A stretch of DNA of 64,000 nucleotides from Undaria pinnatifida. Lineage: Eukaryota > Sar > Phaeophyceae > Laminariales > Alariaceae. The position numbers and the translations under genes are program-made. Of the stretch, positions 1-11,127 are shown in pieces. The stretch covers positions 15,269,210-15,333,209 of the forward strand of contig JABAKD010000030.1 of NCBI GenBank assembly GCA_012845835.1, given 5' to 3'. The notes under the pieces are model-generated. The model did not search any database, had not been told where the DNA came from, and worked only from the letters and a program-made list of their open reading frames with translations. How positions within the stretch are numbered: the first letter of the stretch is position 1; the number at the start of each line of letters is the position of its first letter.

Positions 1-450
1 ATGACTTGAAACCTACCCCGCTTGGAGCCAACGAACACTGTAGAGGAATCGATTCGGTCTAGCTTCATGGGTGATCCAAGGATCAGCAGTATTGGAACAG
101 GACCATACTCTCGAAGAAGCTAAAGGAGCGAAAGCGCAGGCGATCGGAGGACGGCAAATCTCACAGGGAGGCAGGTGGGGATGGGCCATATTTTGGAGCC
201 GGCTTTTCGGAGAGCAGCGGGGACGAGCAGCAAGGCGCAAATTGGAGTTCGGTGGGAAGAAGGAGAGAGCCACCGCTGGTATAGCAGGGGGATATGCTGT
301 ACTGTCGTCGTCGGGATTCGTCGATGGTGGAAGAGGGAGTAGGGAGGGCAGCTTGATAGGCGAGTTCTTTTCTGACGAGGGCTAGTGTTTTTGGGCCGGT
401 CAAACTTGCTCTACAGTCACGTGACTAAGTGGTCCAGTGGGTAGTGCCAT
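1..450. repeat. Dispersed repeat, left copy (cut by window edge)
   Basis: This stretch matches 2810-3262 with no net length change, at a constant offset of 2809 bp. The two copies differ by scattered substitutions only. Its right end contains the 12-bp palindrome AGTCACGTGACT and then a tRNA A-box-like stretch (TGGTCCAGTGG). The copy may begin before the window. Both copies have an open frame of about 104-117 codons, but most differences change amino acids, so I do not treat it as coding. It could be a long terminal repeat of a non-coding element or an interspersed repeat; no TG...CA ends are evident. Confidence 0.8.
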
Positions 451-620
451 GTAACCAACGAACGTTGGGTCGTGGGTTCGAATCTCATCGCGTTCATATT
501 TCGTTTTGCCAGCGTGCGCACTGGAGACAATATGAATGGTTATGATAGTTCGCTCCTGGGTACTGCTGTAGTGCGTGGCGAGTAAAGCCCTACAGTTAAG
601 CATGACCGTAGACAGGGAGT
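417..620 (+). repeat. tRNA-derived SINE-like element
   Basis: An A-box-like sequence (TGGTCCAGTGG, near 430) is followed about 40 bp later by a B-box-like GGGTTCGAATCTC (near 473), the internal RNA polymerase III promoter layout of tRNA-derived SINEs. The following body (GCGTGCGCACTGGAGAC ... GTAGTGCGTGGCGAG) recurs in the palindrome at 4955-5040, so this is a repeated family and not a tRNA gene. No cloverleaf with an acceptor stem can be drawn. Confidence 0.55.
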
Positions 621-639
621 AGCAGCAGCTTATAATGTC

Positions 640-2809
640 CACGGTGAAAGCGTCCCAAGGACACCCCCACCGTACACAGCGGACAGGGGGGTTTACACCA
701 ACAGCTAAAAGCCCTATGGCGAAAGCACGGCCGTGGGCACTCTCGCCGTGTGTTGCGAGCGTTTTTTTAAGTCGCACGACATTTATTTTCGTTTTTTTTT
801 GCCGTACGCACTCCACTTTAGAAGGTTGGTTGTGGAGGCAGCAGGTATGGGGTTATCTGCACATTCCGCGAGAAGTCGTACGGCTGTGTGCACTCTACCA
901 GGGGGGTGGTTTGGTAGGGCAAAGTCGCGCGGATATACTAGCAGCGTGCTTCCTGCTGCTGGTAACAGTGGTAAGAACGGATGTGGGATAATCGTGAGCT
1001 GTCTGCAGCAGTACCAAATGACGGTGGGATTTCGTCCGGGCAACAACTCGAGCGGCATGGCCGCACGCACTCCATGATACGCAGCAGCAACAGCAGCAGC
1101 GGAAGAGGTCATGGAGGGAGAAGATCGGTCCATTTTTTCGCCAGCCGGAGCTTTAAGGTTCGGCAACATCGCGGGGCGGGGGGGGGGGATAGGTCTGGTC
1201 AAAGTGGCGAACATATTTTTACGATGGATTCACTTTTCGATCGAGATGTTGTTTTCGGTCAAATTTGTCGTTTAGTTATTTATGGCATAAGGGTGGAGAC
1301 CGGATAATATTATGGGATTTATTTGCGGTGAGGGTCGAGACCCGCAGATACTATAATCTAAGATTCGTTTTGGATGGTATACGTAGTTTTTTTCGCCTGG
1401 TAGTTCTGAAGTGTGTTTTCATGTTCAAATCAAACAGCCTTTGTAAATCCGAAACACTTGTAGCGTTTTTCTGGTGTAGACAGGACCAGAAGGGGACTGG
1501 TGGAGGTGATATACATACGGTGACGGTTTTGAGAAATGGGTACGTACAGGCGAACATTGAGAGGAGCACTGCAGATGTGTGGTATTGATGGTGGCACTGG
1601 TTGTATTGAACTTTGCGGGCATTTTTGTTTTTGGCGGTAATCTTCTGATTAATTGCAAAATAAAGACGGGTGGGCATATTCATGATTGATTGGTTGTTCT
1701 GCCTAAAGTTCATTTTGCGAATGCGTACATTCGCAGTGGAGGAGTGAAATGATTCATTTTTGCGATGATCGAATAGTTTTAGTAGGTGGGAGGGCTTGGG
1801 CTGTTCGTTTCGACAGTGGCAGCTTTTTATTGTTTCTTTATTCGATTATTTGAGGCTATAGCAAACAAAAGCCCCAAAGGGAGCATTTTAAGCTTTATAA
1901 TGGTTTGCAAGTGATCAACATTTCGGGTGATTAAGCTTGTTGGCGAGGATTGGTTACACTGGCTAATATGATTTGCTGGTATCTCTTGTTTGCGGTTGCC
2001 TAAGTGTGTTGACGAGGTGGGATGAGGCATCCTTGTGCCCGCACAGTGCAGGACATACTCGTCTCAAAATGAGGGAGGGGATGCAAAGTCATGATTAGCC
2101 ATTGAATTACCGACGTTGTTTTTCCGAACTTGATGGGTGGTTGCAATCGTGTTTGGGAATTCGAAGGATGAGATATTTCGATAAGTTGGTTTAATTCACA
2201 AGCAAGTTCTTTTACATTGTTTTGCAATGAAAAACGGGGCGTCTTGTGAATGGTCAGATACTCTTTGTATCAGGGAGGGAGTAGGCTAATTGTCGCGTCG
2301 GATAAATTCTGTGTTTGCGGACAAGAATATATGCAACATTGTTTTGCCGGTATGATCTGTGTATCTATGGCGGTCGTAGGGGACAGTGGGACACCTTGGT
2401 GTGGGTGACTTCGCAATCTCTGGCATGTTATGTGGTGCATCAGGTTTTTGCTCTGAAGGCGCGGCTGTTGTAATCTCTTCTTGTGATTACAACTGTTGTA
2501 AGTGGGAGTAGGAAAGAGGTTTTCGCTCATGAGGATGAGTGTCTTCTTGCCATTTTTGTTGTGTTAGATGATGGAATTAAGTACATTGTAGATTCGTCAG
2601 TGTCTTGTGAAGAATCCGGGAGGGCGTTGATTTGGGATTTTCAGTATGACATTTGCTTTTCAGTTTCGTGCCGGTTCGGGCCATTGAACTATTATTGGGT
2701 ACCTAGTAGTACCTGGCTGGTGTTCTTGATCGTAGACTGCTGTGAGCTCTCGCTTACTGGCTCACTCTTCTCGGCTTGCCTCTACCCTGGGTCTGGGAGA
2801 CGTCATACA
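640..2809. other. Sequence between the two direct repeats; no gene seen
   Basis: Only short open frames occur, none with a recognisable motif or consistent splice sites. The stretch from about 1240 to 2810 is T-rich on the plus strand. If the flanking 0.45-kb copies are terminal repeats, this would be the interior of a non-coding element, but nothing inside supports that directly. Confidence 0.4.
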
Positions 2810-3262
2810 ATGACTTGAAACCTGCCCCACTTGGGGCTAATCAACACTGTAGAGGAAGCGATTCGGTCTAGCCTCATGGGTGATCCAAGGATCAGAAGTA
2901 TTGGAACAGGGCCATACTCTCGAAGAAGCTAAAGGAGCGAAAGCGCAGGCGATCGGAGGACGGCAAATCTTACAGGGAGGCAGGTGGGGATGGGCCATAT
3001 TTTGGAGCCGGCTTTTCGGAGAGCAGCGGAGACGAGCAGCAAGGCGCAAATTGGAGTTCGGTGGGAAGAAGGAGAGAGCCACCGCTGGTATAGCAGGGGG
3101 ATATGCTGTACTGTCGTCGTCGGGATTCGTCGATGGTGGAAGAGGGAGTAGGGAAGGCAGCTTGATAGGCGAGTTCTTTTCTGACCAGGGGCGGTATTTT
3201 TGGGTCGGTCAAACTTGCTCTACAGTCACGTGACTAGGTGGTCCAGTGGATAGTGCTACACT
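2810..3262. repeat. Dispersed repeat, right copy
   Basis: Second copy of the repeat at 1-450, same orientation, including the AGTCACGTGACT palindrome (3224-3235) and the A-box-like end (GGTGGTCCAGTGG). The similarity stops at the TAACCAAC stretch, where the 11-bp satellite array begins almost at once. The SINE body present after the left copy is absent here. Confidence 0.8.
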
Positions 3263-3279
3263 AACCAACAGGTGGATGC

Positions 3280-4420
3280 ACCATGGGCACATCATGGTCA
3301 CGGTATGCACATGGTGTATCCATGGCACATTCATGGCGCGTCCATGGCACGTGCTTGGTGCATCCATGGCACGTCCATGACACGTCCATGGTGCATCCGT
3401 GGCACATGCATGGTGCGTCCATGGCACATCCGTGGCACGTCCATGGTGCATCCATGGTGCATCTATGGCGTGTCCGTGGCACGTGCATGGTGCGTCCATG
3501 GAATATCCATGGCACGTCCATGGCGCGTTCATGGAAAATCTGTGGCACGTCCATGGCACATATCGATGGTGCGTTCGAGGCACGTCATGGTGCGTTCATG
3601 ACACGTTCACGGTGAATTCATTTTATGTTCATAGTGGTGTGTCCATTGTATGTCCCTGGTTCATCCATGGTGCGGCGATGGTACGTATATGAATCATGTA
3701 CTGATGACGTTGAGGCTGCCGTGGTACATGACAAGGACATCCATGATCTGCCCGACGGAGTGCGGTGGCAATGTCATGGACATACCATGGATATACCATG
3801 GCCGTCCGCGGGGCGTGCATGGTGCGTCCATGGTGGTGCATGAGATAAGTCGGGGCACGTCCATGGTACATGGATGGCACGTTATGGGAGTTGACATGGC
3901 ATGTTCATGGCGTGTCCCAAGTGACGTGCCATGGGACATGCCATGAACATGCCGTGAATATGCCGTGAACATGCGGTCAATATGCCATGGCATATTGACC
4001 ATGGCGGGTCATGGAATGTACCATGGCAGTGCCAGGGCATGTTCATGGCATTGCCATGGCATTGCCATGGCATTGCCATGGCTTGTGCCGTGGCCTCACA
4101 TGTTCCATGACCCTTACGTGGGCCATGACACGTGCCATGGACTATATATTGACCATCGATGGGCCATCCTAGGCCCATCCATGGTATACCATGTAGGGGC
4201 CATGTATGGCGCGTGACATGTCATGGCATGCCGTAGTGTACGCCATGGAGACACCACGGAGGCACCATGGACGAACAATGGACGCACCATGGTATCCCAT
4301 GGTATGTGCCATGGTGTTGCCATGGTGGTGTCATGGTATTGCCATGGTACGTGCCATGGCCTATCCAGCTAACGTAAAGACGTTGCCGATGTCATGGCAC
4401 TGCCATGGGGTTGATATTGC
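3280..4420. repeat. 11-bp CCATGG minisatellite array
   Basis: About 1.1 kb of degenerate tandem repeats. The unit is 11 bp, e.g. TCCATGGCACG at 3340-3560, CATTGCCATGG repeated exactly near 4037-4081, and TGCCATGGTGT near 4306-4360. The invariant core is the self-complementary hexamer CCATGG, often mutated to CCGTGG or TCATGG. Because 11 is not a multiple of 3 and the unit lacks stop triplets, long open frames appear in several frames on both strands. They are by-products of the repeat and I do not call them genes. Strict periodicity is best at 3290-3640 and 4225-4370 and more eroded between. Confidence 0.9.
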
Positions 4421-4639
4421 TGGGGTGTGACACTCAGAGCCCTAACCTTAACACCGACCCGAACCCTATCCCTAACTGGCAGGGAATCTCTATGAGTTGT
4501 GATGGCGGTGCCATGGCGCACGCATTTATACCGGTCCAGCCGCCACACTGCTCATTCATAAACATCCGTGGCAAGTGCGCTGCAAAGAAGACACCAAACC
4601 CAACAAGAACGAGCGAAGCGACCGCCCGTGGGATGTATG

Positions 4640-5165
4640 CTTGTGTTGGTTATAAAGAATTACCCACTGGCCGACGCAGTCATTGTGACTTTGTAGCTCA
4701 GTGGGTAATTCTATATAACCAACAAAATATATGTTTGGGAGTCCGATAATTGACTCTCACCGACTTCGTAACAGGGATCTCCGGGGCTCTCCCCTCGCCA
4801 CGCACTACTACCGAAGTACTCAGGAGCAAACCATCATAACCATTCACGTCTCCAGCGCGCACGCTCGCAAAGACGCTAGTCTATTTCCTTATTTTGCTTT
4901 CTTGGAAAAAAGCGGAAACATGCTGCTTGTTTCTGGGAAAACAAAATAAGGAATTAAAGTATTTGCGAGCGTGCGCGCTGGAGACGTGAATGGTTATATG
5001 GTAGTTTGCTCCTTGGGTACTTCGGTAGTGCGTGGCGAGGGGAGAGAGCCCCGTAGATCCCTGTTATGAAGTCGGTGAGATATTTTGTTGGTTATATAGA
5101 ACTACCCACTGGCCCACGTAGTCACGGTAACTACGTGGGCCAGTGGGTGGTTCTAAGTAAGCAAC
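4640..5165. repeat. Nested inverted repeat of SINE-like arms
   Basis: The left arm (about 4685-4905) is the reverse complement of the right arm (about 4929-5130), with a centre near 4915 where TTCCTTATTTTG faces CAAAATAAGGAA. The arms carry the same body as the SINE-like copy at 417-620. Each outer end adds a smaller palindrome: about 4651-4725 (TTGGTTATA...TATAACCAA) and about 5090-5155, where the pieces around GTAGTCACGGTAACTAC face each other. The left arm has an extra block of about 25 bp near 4731-4758. No coding function is visible. Confidence 0.8.
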
Positions 5166-5264
5166 AGCCTGTAGCCCGTAGGCCAGTTTCTTGCGATGAA
5201 CCACAGCAGTATCTAGTTGCGGTGTCTCTGATGATTTTTGCAGGGCTTTCACGGCTCATGACCC

Positions 5265-5425
5265 CACGCGCGAACCGGGTCAGGAGTTTTCGAAGTCTTG
5301 CGGGACGAGTCGGGTCGGATCAGGAGGGGTGTGAATTCTCACGGGTCGGGTCGAATTGGCTCAAATACCACGGGCCGGGTCGGGTAGGGTCGGGTCAGGT
5401 GACCCGATCCGACTCGCGAGAAGTG
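5265..5425. repeat. GGGTC-rich low-complexity stretch
   Basis: GGGTC or CGGGT pentamers recur about ten times, ending in GGGTCGGGTCAGGTGACCCG. It is a degenerate short-period repeat with no open frame of interest. Confidence 0.6.
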
Positions 5426-5472
5426 ACCTGGCCGGCGAAAGCGCTGGGTGTTTTTACGAGTCCCTCTTGGTA

Positions 5473-5653
5473 CAGTGGGCACCCCGATTTAAGAGCACCC
5501 AAGTTAAGAGCATTCTGGAGCTAAGAGCGGCCAACTCGGCATGTCCCGCCACACTAAAGCCAAAATATTTCCCACTACAGATTAGAGCGCTTTGACGTTA
5601 AGGGCGCCTGTTTCGGCTTGTCACGGGGTGCTCTTAAATCGGGGTGCCCACTG
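5473..5653. mobile_element. Short MITE with about 29-bp terminal inverted repeats
   Basis: The ends CAGTGGGCACCCCGATTTAA and, inverted, TTAAATCGGGGTGCCCACTG match perfectly, and the wider arms continue to about 29 bp including GAGCACCC. The 181-bp interior has no coding capacity. CAGT ends next to TA on the left (5471-5472) suggest the Tc1/mariner superfamily with a TA target duplication. The right flank reads CA instead of TA, one substitution away, so the superfamily call is an inference. Confidence 0.75.
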
Positions 5654-6915
5654 CACCAAAATGTCTCGTCCTCCGGATTAAAAAAGCGGATGGTCAATTC
5701 TAGAAATTCCTCTGAAGACCTGAAACCTACTCATAGATGCCGGCAGTATACGAGACACCGGCACTATTGGGTACTGTGCTGTATTATTAGTACCTGGCTC
5801 CAATCGAACCACGCGATTTCACCCGCACTATACCGGCCGTAGGCAATTTTCAAGTGGCACAATAATAAGGAGACCCCACGCATACCTGGTGTACAACTGC
5901 TGTAGTGTACAACTTTGTCCTTCCCAACATTATTGAGCGTGCGACCCAGTGGGCCAGGCACCCACGCGGGTGATCGAGGGAGCTATCTAGACTATGTTTC
6001 AGCTTTGCGCTCGGCTGTGTTTTGGCGAGTCATGGCGAGGGAGATGCCTGTTGCCACTGTGGTCCCGGAGATTTCGTCTCAGCATCACTTGAGGCGCGGA
6101 GTGCGGGGAATTTTACAGCCAGCAAGCAGCAGCAGGTGTACGCAGAAGTACCGACGCACGGCTGGGTTTCTTATTTGGAAGAGGGTGCACTGATTTCAGT
6201 ACAACGCTGCAGGATTCATTGTTGTTGTTGTTGTTCTCACATTAACTCGCATAATCAAGTCCGTGGTCACAGGACAGGCTCCAGTCACTCTGGAGCTGAG
6301 GAATACCCCACGGAAAACACACACAACCCAAGGTGGTACACGCATATATCACAGCTGACGCAATTCATGCCTCCACCAGAAACATATAAAAGTGAAATCG
6401 GGAGTCAGTCTACGATGTGCCAGGTCCAGGCCGGTGCATACGTCTCACTACTCACGCCTGGAGAAACCAAATATTCCGATTGCCACCCAAGTAAGACTAC
6501 CACGTACATATTACACGTAGTATCATTGTATTTGTATACAGCTCAGCCTGGGTTTCTTATTGCCTTGCTCTGCTTGTTTTGTGTCTTCTTGTCGTGCCAG
6601 GTGCGCGACCTCGCACCTCGCAGCAGCTGCAAAGCGTAGTATTAATAATAGGATATAATAATAGACGTGTGCTGGCTGCGCAACTTTGAGGCACAAATGG
6701 TCCCACGAGACCATCACCCGCAGCTGCGTGGTTATGACACTGGGTCATGGCATGCGTGGTGGTGATCCAGCAGAGGATCCGGTCGGCAGGACATACATGC
6801 CCCCGCCGTCATCGCTCTTCTGTCCTTGATCGTGATGAGAGCAGACCGCCAAGAGCATTCGATTTCGGCAAATGAAAAAAGAGACAAGTTATCGACCTGC
6901 AATCATGTATGCGGA
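5654..6915. other. Intergenic sequence; no gene seen
   Basis: Contains short simple repeats (GTT repeat near 6218-6236, AGC repeat near 6121-6132, an AT-rich patch near 6640-6665) and short open frames without motifs. No splice-consistent exons were found. Confidence 0.4.
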
Positions 6916-7075
6916 TGTATTATTAAATCCAGATATGAAAAAAGATAAAATCGATCCCAGATCTGTCATGGAATAAAGAGCCCATAATTTGGAGAGCCAG
7001 GACACACGCTCACTTTTCAATTTGGCACCCTGTTTCGAGAGAAAAACACAGATTGAGAACTGATCTGTTGAGACA
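6916..7075 (+). repeat. Split direct repeat A1 (left end of the YR retrotransposon)
   Basis: 160 bp, essentially identical to 15655-15814 (one visible difference, GATCTG versus GATTTG near the right end). It begins TGTATTATTAAATCC and ends GTTGAGACA. It is expected to hold promoter and 5' leader functions for the gag transcript, but no promoter motif is clear. Confidence 0.88.
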
Positions 7076-7247
7076 CTCAATCGGCAGCCCGCGCGCCACC
7101 CCGTTCGCACTGTTTGCTTCGGGGTTTTGGCGCGGCTACTGCAGAAACCTCTCCTTTCGTCGCGTCTTCGTCGTGGGGGTGTTTTTTTTTTTTCCCTTTT
7201 TCCCCTTTCCTTGCTCCCTTTGATCTTCTCCCTTGCGTGTGGACTCC

Positions 7248-10200
7248 ATGTCGGGGATAATAAACATCGATGCCTCGAAGGCAGTCGTCCCCGACGACTT
7301 CAACACGATAGAGGAGGCGGTTGTGGTCGCTGACGGGCAGGGCATCGGTCGCTGGACGCTACAGAAGTTGGGTATTTCGCTAGACGGCTCCATTCGTGCG
7401 GCCTCGTCGCTCTCCGCCTCGAACCTTCAGACCACCCTCGGCATGTTGGTGACGGCGGGCGATGCGGACAACCCACCAGATTTTTTCCAAATTACGGCCG
7501 CAGCGTTTGGTGAAGGAGGATCCCCAGGCGAAATAGAAGAGCGCGCTAAGCGGGACATGTGCGCACAAGTCGCGGAGTACCTCTGGCGCTGCTCTGGCCG
7601 GGGGAAAATGAAGGTCGCGGAGGGTTACCTAATTTTTCCGAGCATCTCTTTCTCCGCCTCCGGTGTGGCGGATGTGGCAGCGACAGCGGAGGGCTACCGG
7701 GAGCATGACGACGACGTCCAAAGCGTCGCCAGTGCTTCACCAGCGGGGTCGACCGTTCCTAAGCGCACTCAGGGGGACATGCAGAGCCTCGTTAGCGAAT
7801 TGGATGGAATGGCGGAGCGGGGCGAGGGTGATGGCAGCAATCTCGGGGTGTCTGCTGGTTCGGCCAAAAAGAAGGCCAAACCAACCTACGTCACCCATAG
7901 GGATAAGGTGAGTCGCATGCTTGATCCCTCATTAACCAGTTTGGACGGCCCACTTACTATCATTGTTCTTTTCCCACGACCAGTTTTTCGGTGCACACAT
8001 GTACATTGTGTACATTATATATTTCTTCTCGGAACACAAAATTGCTCAAATGCTCTGAATTTGGATCGTGCTGGGCTCAAATCAGCACCGCGCGCTGCGT
8101 CGCGTTTGGAGGCGTGACATCATGCGCGCTCGTTTGCTTTCCTCTCTTGTTTTCTCCTGGTGTTTCCGTGGGGTGGGCCGTCCTTGTTTCTATCTCATGC
8201 GTGGGTAGGTGTCTCCCATGCATAGTCGGTGTGATTATGTGTGGATGCATTTGCATGTAGTCGGTGTTATTGTGTGTGGGTATATTTGCGTGTCTATTTT
8301 CCATCCCGAACGTCATTGGTTGGTTCGACTACGTTCTCCTCTCTACCCTGTCTACCACAACACACCTACACATAAGCCTATACGTTCGGCTTGTACGTGA
8401 CCCGTGAGGGGAGCGGTGTTTCCCCAACGTGAAGTTCTATTTGGAGCGTGTGGATGGTAGTTTTACTCGTTCTCAGGTGATACTACAGCGCTGTAATTAG
8501 TATTTGTGCAAAGTGTTCTCAAGAAGGTCGCAAACGAGCACGCATGACTCTGTTCGCATATGAGAATTTTTCCAGTCGTATGGTACTGACGACCACCGGC
8601 CCTGTTCATTCGTTTATGCTCATGTGATATCTCAACTGCTGTCGTTGCATTTGCGAAATTTTCTAGTCATACGGGTTATCATTTGCTCATGCTCATGTAG
8701 GTGACGCCACAGCAGTAGTAGCTGTATTATATATATTCCAGGTATAAAACATAAGGGAAGCTTAGTTCGCTTGCTGCAGGGGCTTTGTTCAACATCACAG
8801 ATGCAGCAACGTATGACCACGGCAGCTGTACTATATATCTACAATATTATACGGTATATATACTGTAGCTGTTCCGAAGCTTAGATTCTGTTCATACAAA
8901 ACATATGGTACACTCCATATATGTGTACTGCAGAGTCTGCTACAAAGCTCAGATGTGTTCGCAGTTGAGAACTTTCTCGTCGTATAATTCACAGACGACC
9001 ACAGGTTTTGTTCATGTGTTCATGCTCAATGGTGTTTTCTGACTTGAAAACGCATCGTTCCGTTCGTACTGGTCGTCGTATGGTTCACAGACCATCACAG
9101 GCTCTGTTCATTTGTTCACGTTCCGTTCGTACTGGTCGTCGTATTGTTCACAGACGATCATAAGCTTTGTTCATTGTTCATGCTCGCTGGCAAGTTCTGC
9201 CTCACAAACATTGTTCATGCTCGCTGGCAAGTTCTGCCTCGCAAACGCATCGTCGTATAGTTCACAGACGATCATAGGCTCTGCTCATTTGTTCACGTTC
9301 CGTTCGTGCTGGTCGTCGTATGGTTCACAGACGATCATAGGCTCTGTTCATTTTTTCATGCTCGCTGGCAAGTTCTGCCTCGCAAACGTATCGTTCCGTT
9401 AGCATTGGTCGCTTACTTTCCTTATGTTCAAAGGGAGGTTTTAGTTCGTTTGCTGCAGGTGCTTTGTTCAGCATGGCAGATGCGACAGCAGATGTACTAT
9501 ATTTATAATATGGTACATACTGTATCTATTCCAAAGCTCAGATTCTGAATAGATTTTCTCGCCGTGCGGTTCACCAACAACCGCGGGCTCTGTTCATGCG
9601 TTCATGTTCGCTGGTATTTTTCGGACTCGCAAGCAAATCGTTCCGTTGGCACTGGTCGCTCACTTCCCTTATGTTCAAGGGAAGGTTTAGTTCGCTGGCT
9701 GTAGATGCTTTGTTCAGCATCGCAGATAGCACCTTATGTCATAGCTCACGGAGGACATGCCAAATGTTTCTCCCGCGGTTTGTTCTTTCGGCTATTTTCG
9801 ATAGCGCATTTCTGTTCGGTGCTGGGCGCGGGCGATTTGGCCTCGACCCTCCTTGTTTGCGGCGGTTTTGTTACTACATTTCTTTGTTCCGATAGGCCGG
9901 CGCAACTCGTTCTCGTTGCCTGTCTTGGTTTTGGATTGGGCTGTTCTTTGCGTTGTTCAGACGCTTGCTCTTGATTATATGGACAGCGATGTTCTATGCT
10001 CTTGTTTTATGTTCACGCTCACAAAAATGTACGATGTTGGTGCCCTCGCGTTGTGCCGCTTTCGTTCTTCGCATATTCTGCGCGCGTCTCTAGTGGAATG
10101 CTAAGTACGCTAATTTGCTCCAGGCAACGTCGTCGCTGGATCGGCTGAAATGCCTCCCCGAACCTCAGCAGTACGGTCATATGACGTACATAAAGCACTT

Positions 10201-10792
10201 GATCAGTGAGTTGGAACGGCTCACCCGTCTCGATGACAGCTTACGCGACGCACGCGCGTTCATCTTGACGCTCGTCGCGGGTGTCGAGCATAGCATGGAG
10301 CACGGACAGCCCTTGGTGGCGGCGTTGTGGCTCCAGGACAAGTTGAAATCTGAATCCGAGGAGGGCGACATGGTGGACAGGTCGGCCATTGTTAAAGAGT
10401 TAACGACCGTCGGCAAGTTCCTCAGCTCCGACAAATTCTCCGGGTCGAAGAGCTCGTTGTGGAGTGGGTACCCGGTACCTTTGCTCTCTCCGCCCTTTGG
10501 TGACCTGGGCGGCACCGCGGCCCTCGGCTCGATGACGGCGTTTGGCGGAACGTCCGCCCTCGGTAGCTTCGACGGTCTCGGCGGTCCGCAGGCATGGAGA
10601 AATGGTTCCCAGTTTCAAGGGGCACGTAATAAGAGCCGCGGCGGCAAGGTTGGGAAGGTTGCTAGGTGCAATAAGTGCCGTCACGCGGGCAAGACTGGTC
10701 ACGCGATCATGCATTCTTTTCGTAACTGCCCGCTGACGAAATGCCATAAGTGTAATCAGAACGGCCATATCGAGCGCGATTGCCAGAATTAA
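7248..10792 (+). CDS. Gag-like protein with CCHC zinc knuckle, two exons
   Basis: Predicted join 7248-7907 plus 10124-10792, about 442 residues. The start is the ATG at 7248 (MSGIINIDASK); the upstream in-frame codon is TTG. The donor AAG|GTGAGT (7908) and acceptor TGCTCCAG|GCA (10123) are both phase 0, giving ...THRDK-ATSSLD.... The second exon has a Gly/Ser-rich stretch, a basic segment, then CNKC and the canonical knuckle CHKCNQNGHIERDC (CX2CX4HX4C) just before the stop. That is the nucleic-acid-binding end of retrotransposon capsid proteins, which package the element RNA. No family is recognised for the N-terminal half. The 2.2-kb intron is unusual in a retrotransposon; the splice prediction is by eye, and the alternative is two separate ORFs. 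Confidence 0.72.
8960..9760. repeat. Degenerate tandem repeats inside the gag intron
   Basis: Blocks such as CGTTCCGTTCGTACTGGTCG, TTCACAGACGATCATAGGCT and CATGCTCGCTGGCAAGTTCT recur three to five times between 8960 and 9760, with spacing of roughly 90-190 bp. The phrase CTGTTCATTTGTTCA recurs between them. They lie entirely within the predicted intron of gag and carry no conserved reading frame. Confidence 0.65.
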
Positions 10793-11127
10793 GACTTTTA
10801 CACGTAGTTACTGGGGCGCAAACACAGTGATGTTCTAGTCGATTCAATGTTCATCGCCGACCGGAGTTCTTTGCCGCTCCTTATCGTTCCTATATTCAGT
10901 GGTCTACGTTAAATAGGAGGTAGGCGCGCCTCCGATGTCCTTGGTTGTTCTTTCGGAGTTTCTCTTGGCTACTGATTTTGTCTTGTTAGCTGCGTTTGGG
11001 CAAGGAGTGGTTTTTCTTCTTTGATTGATTTGATCATGTTCCTCGTTTGGGTTTTTTCCCATGTTTGGTCTTTCAGGACCGACTAGAGTTCTTTTTGGTT
11101 AAATAATGTGATTCATCTTATTTACAG

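Noticed and set aside
71-385. Open frame of 104 codons also present in the second repeat copy (2880-3233)
   Set aside because: Differences between copies are mostly amino-acid changing and the minus strand is equally open; no motif.
1-3262. The 0.45-kb direct repeats as LTRs of a non-coding retrotransposon
   Set aside because: No TG...CA ends, target duplication, primer-binding site or polypurine tract could be shown, and the left end is outside the window.
3209-4323. Several overlapping open frames of 70-125 codons on both strands with repeated His, Met, Pro and Trp
   Set aside because: They are by-products of the 11-bp stop-free CCATGG satellite and occur in multiple frames on both strands.
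4437-4480. Telomere-like CCCTAACC / CCCTATCCCTAA
   Set aside because: Only three irregular units; not an array.
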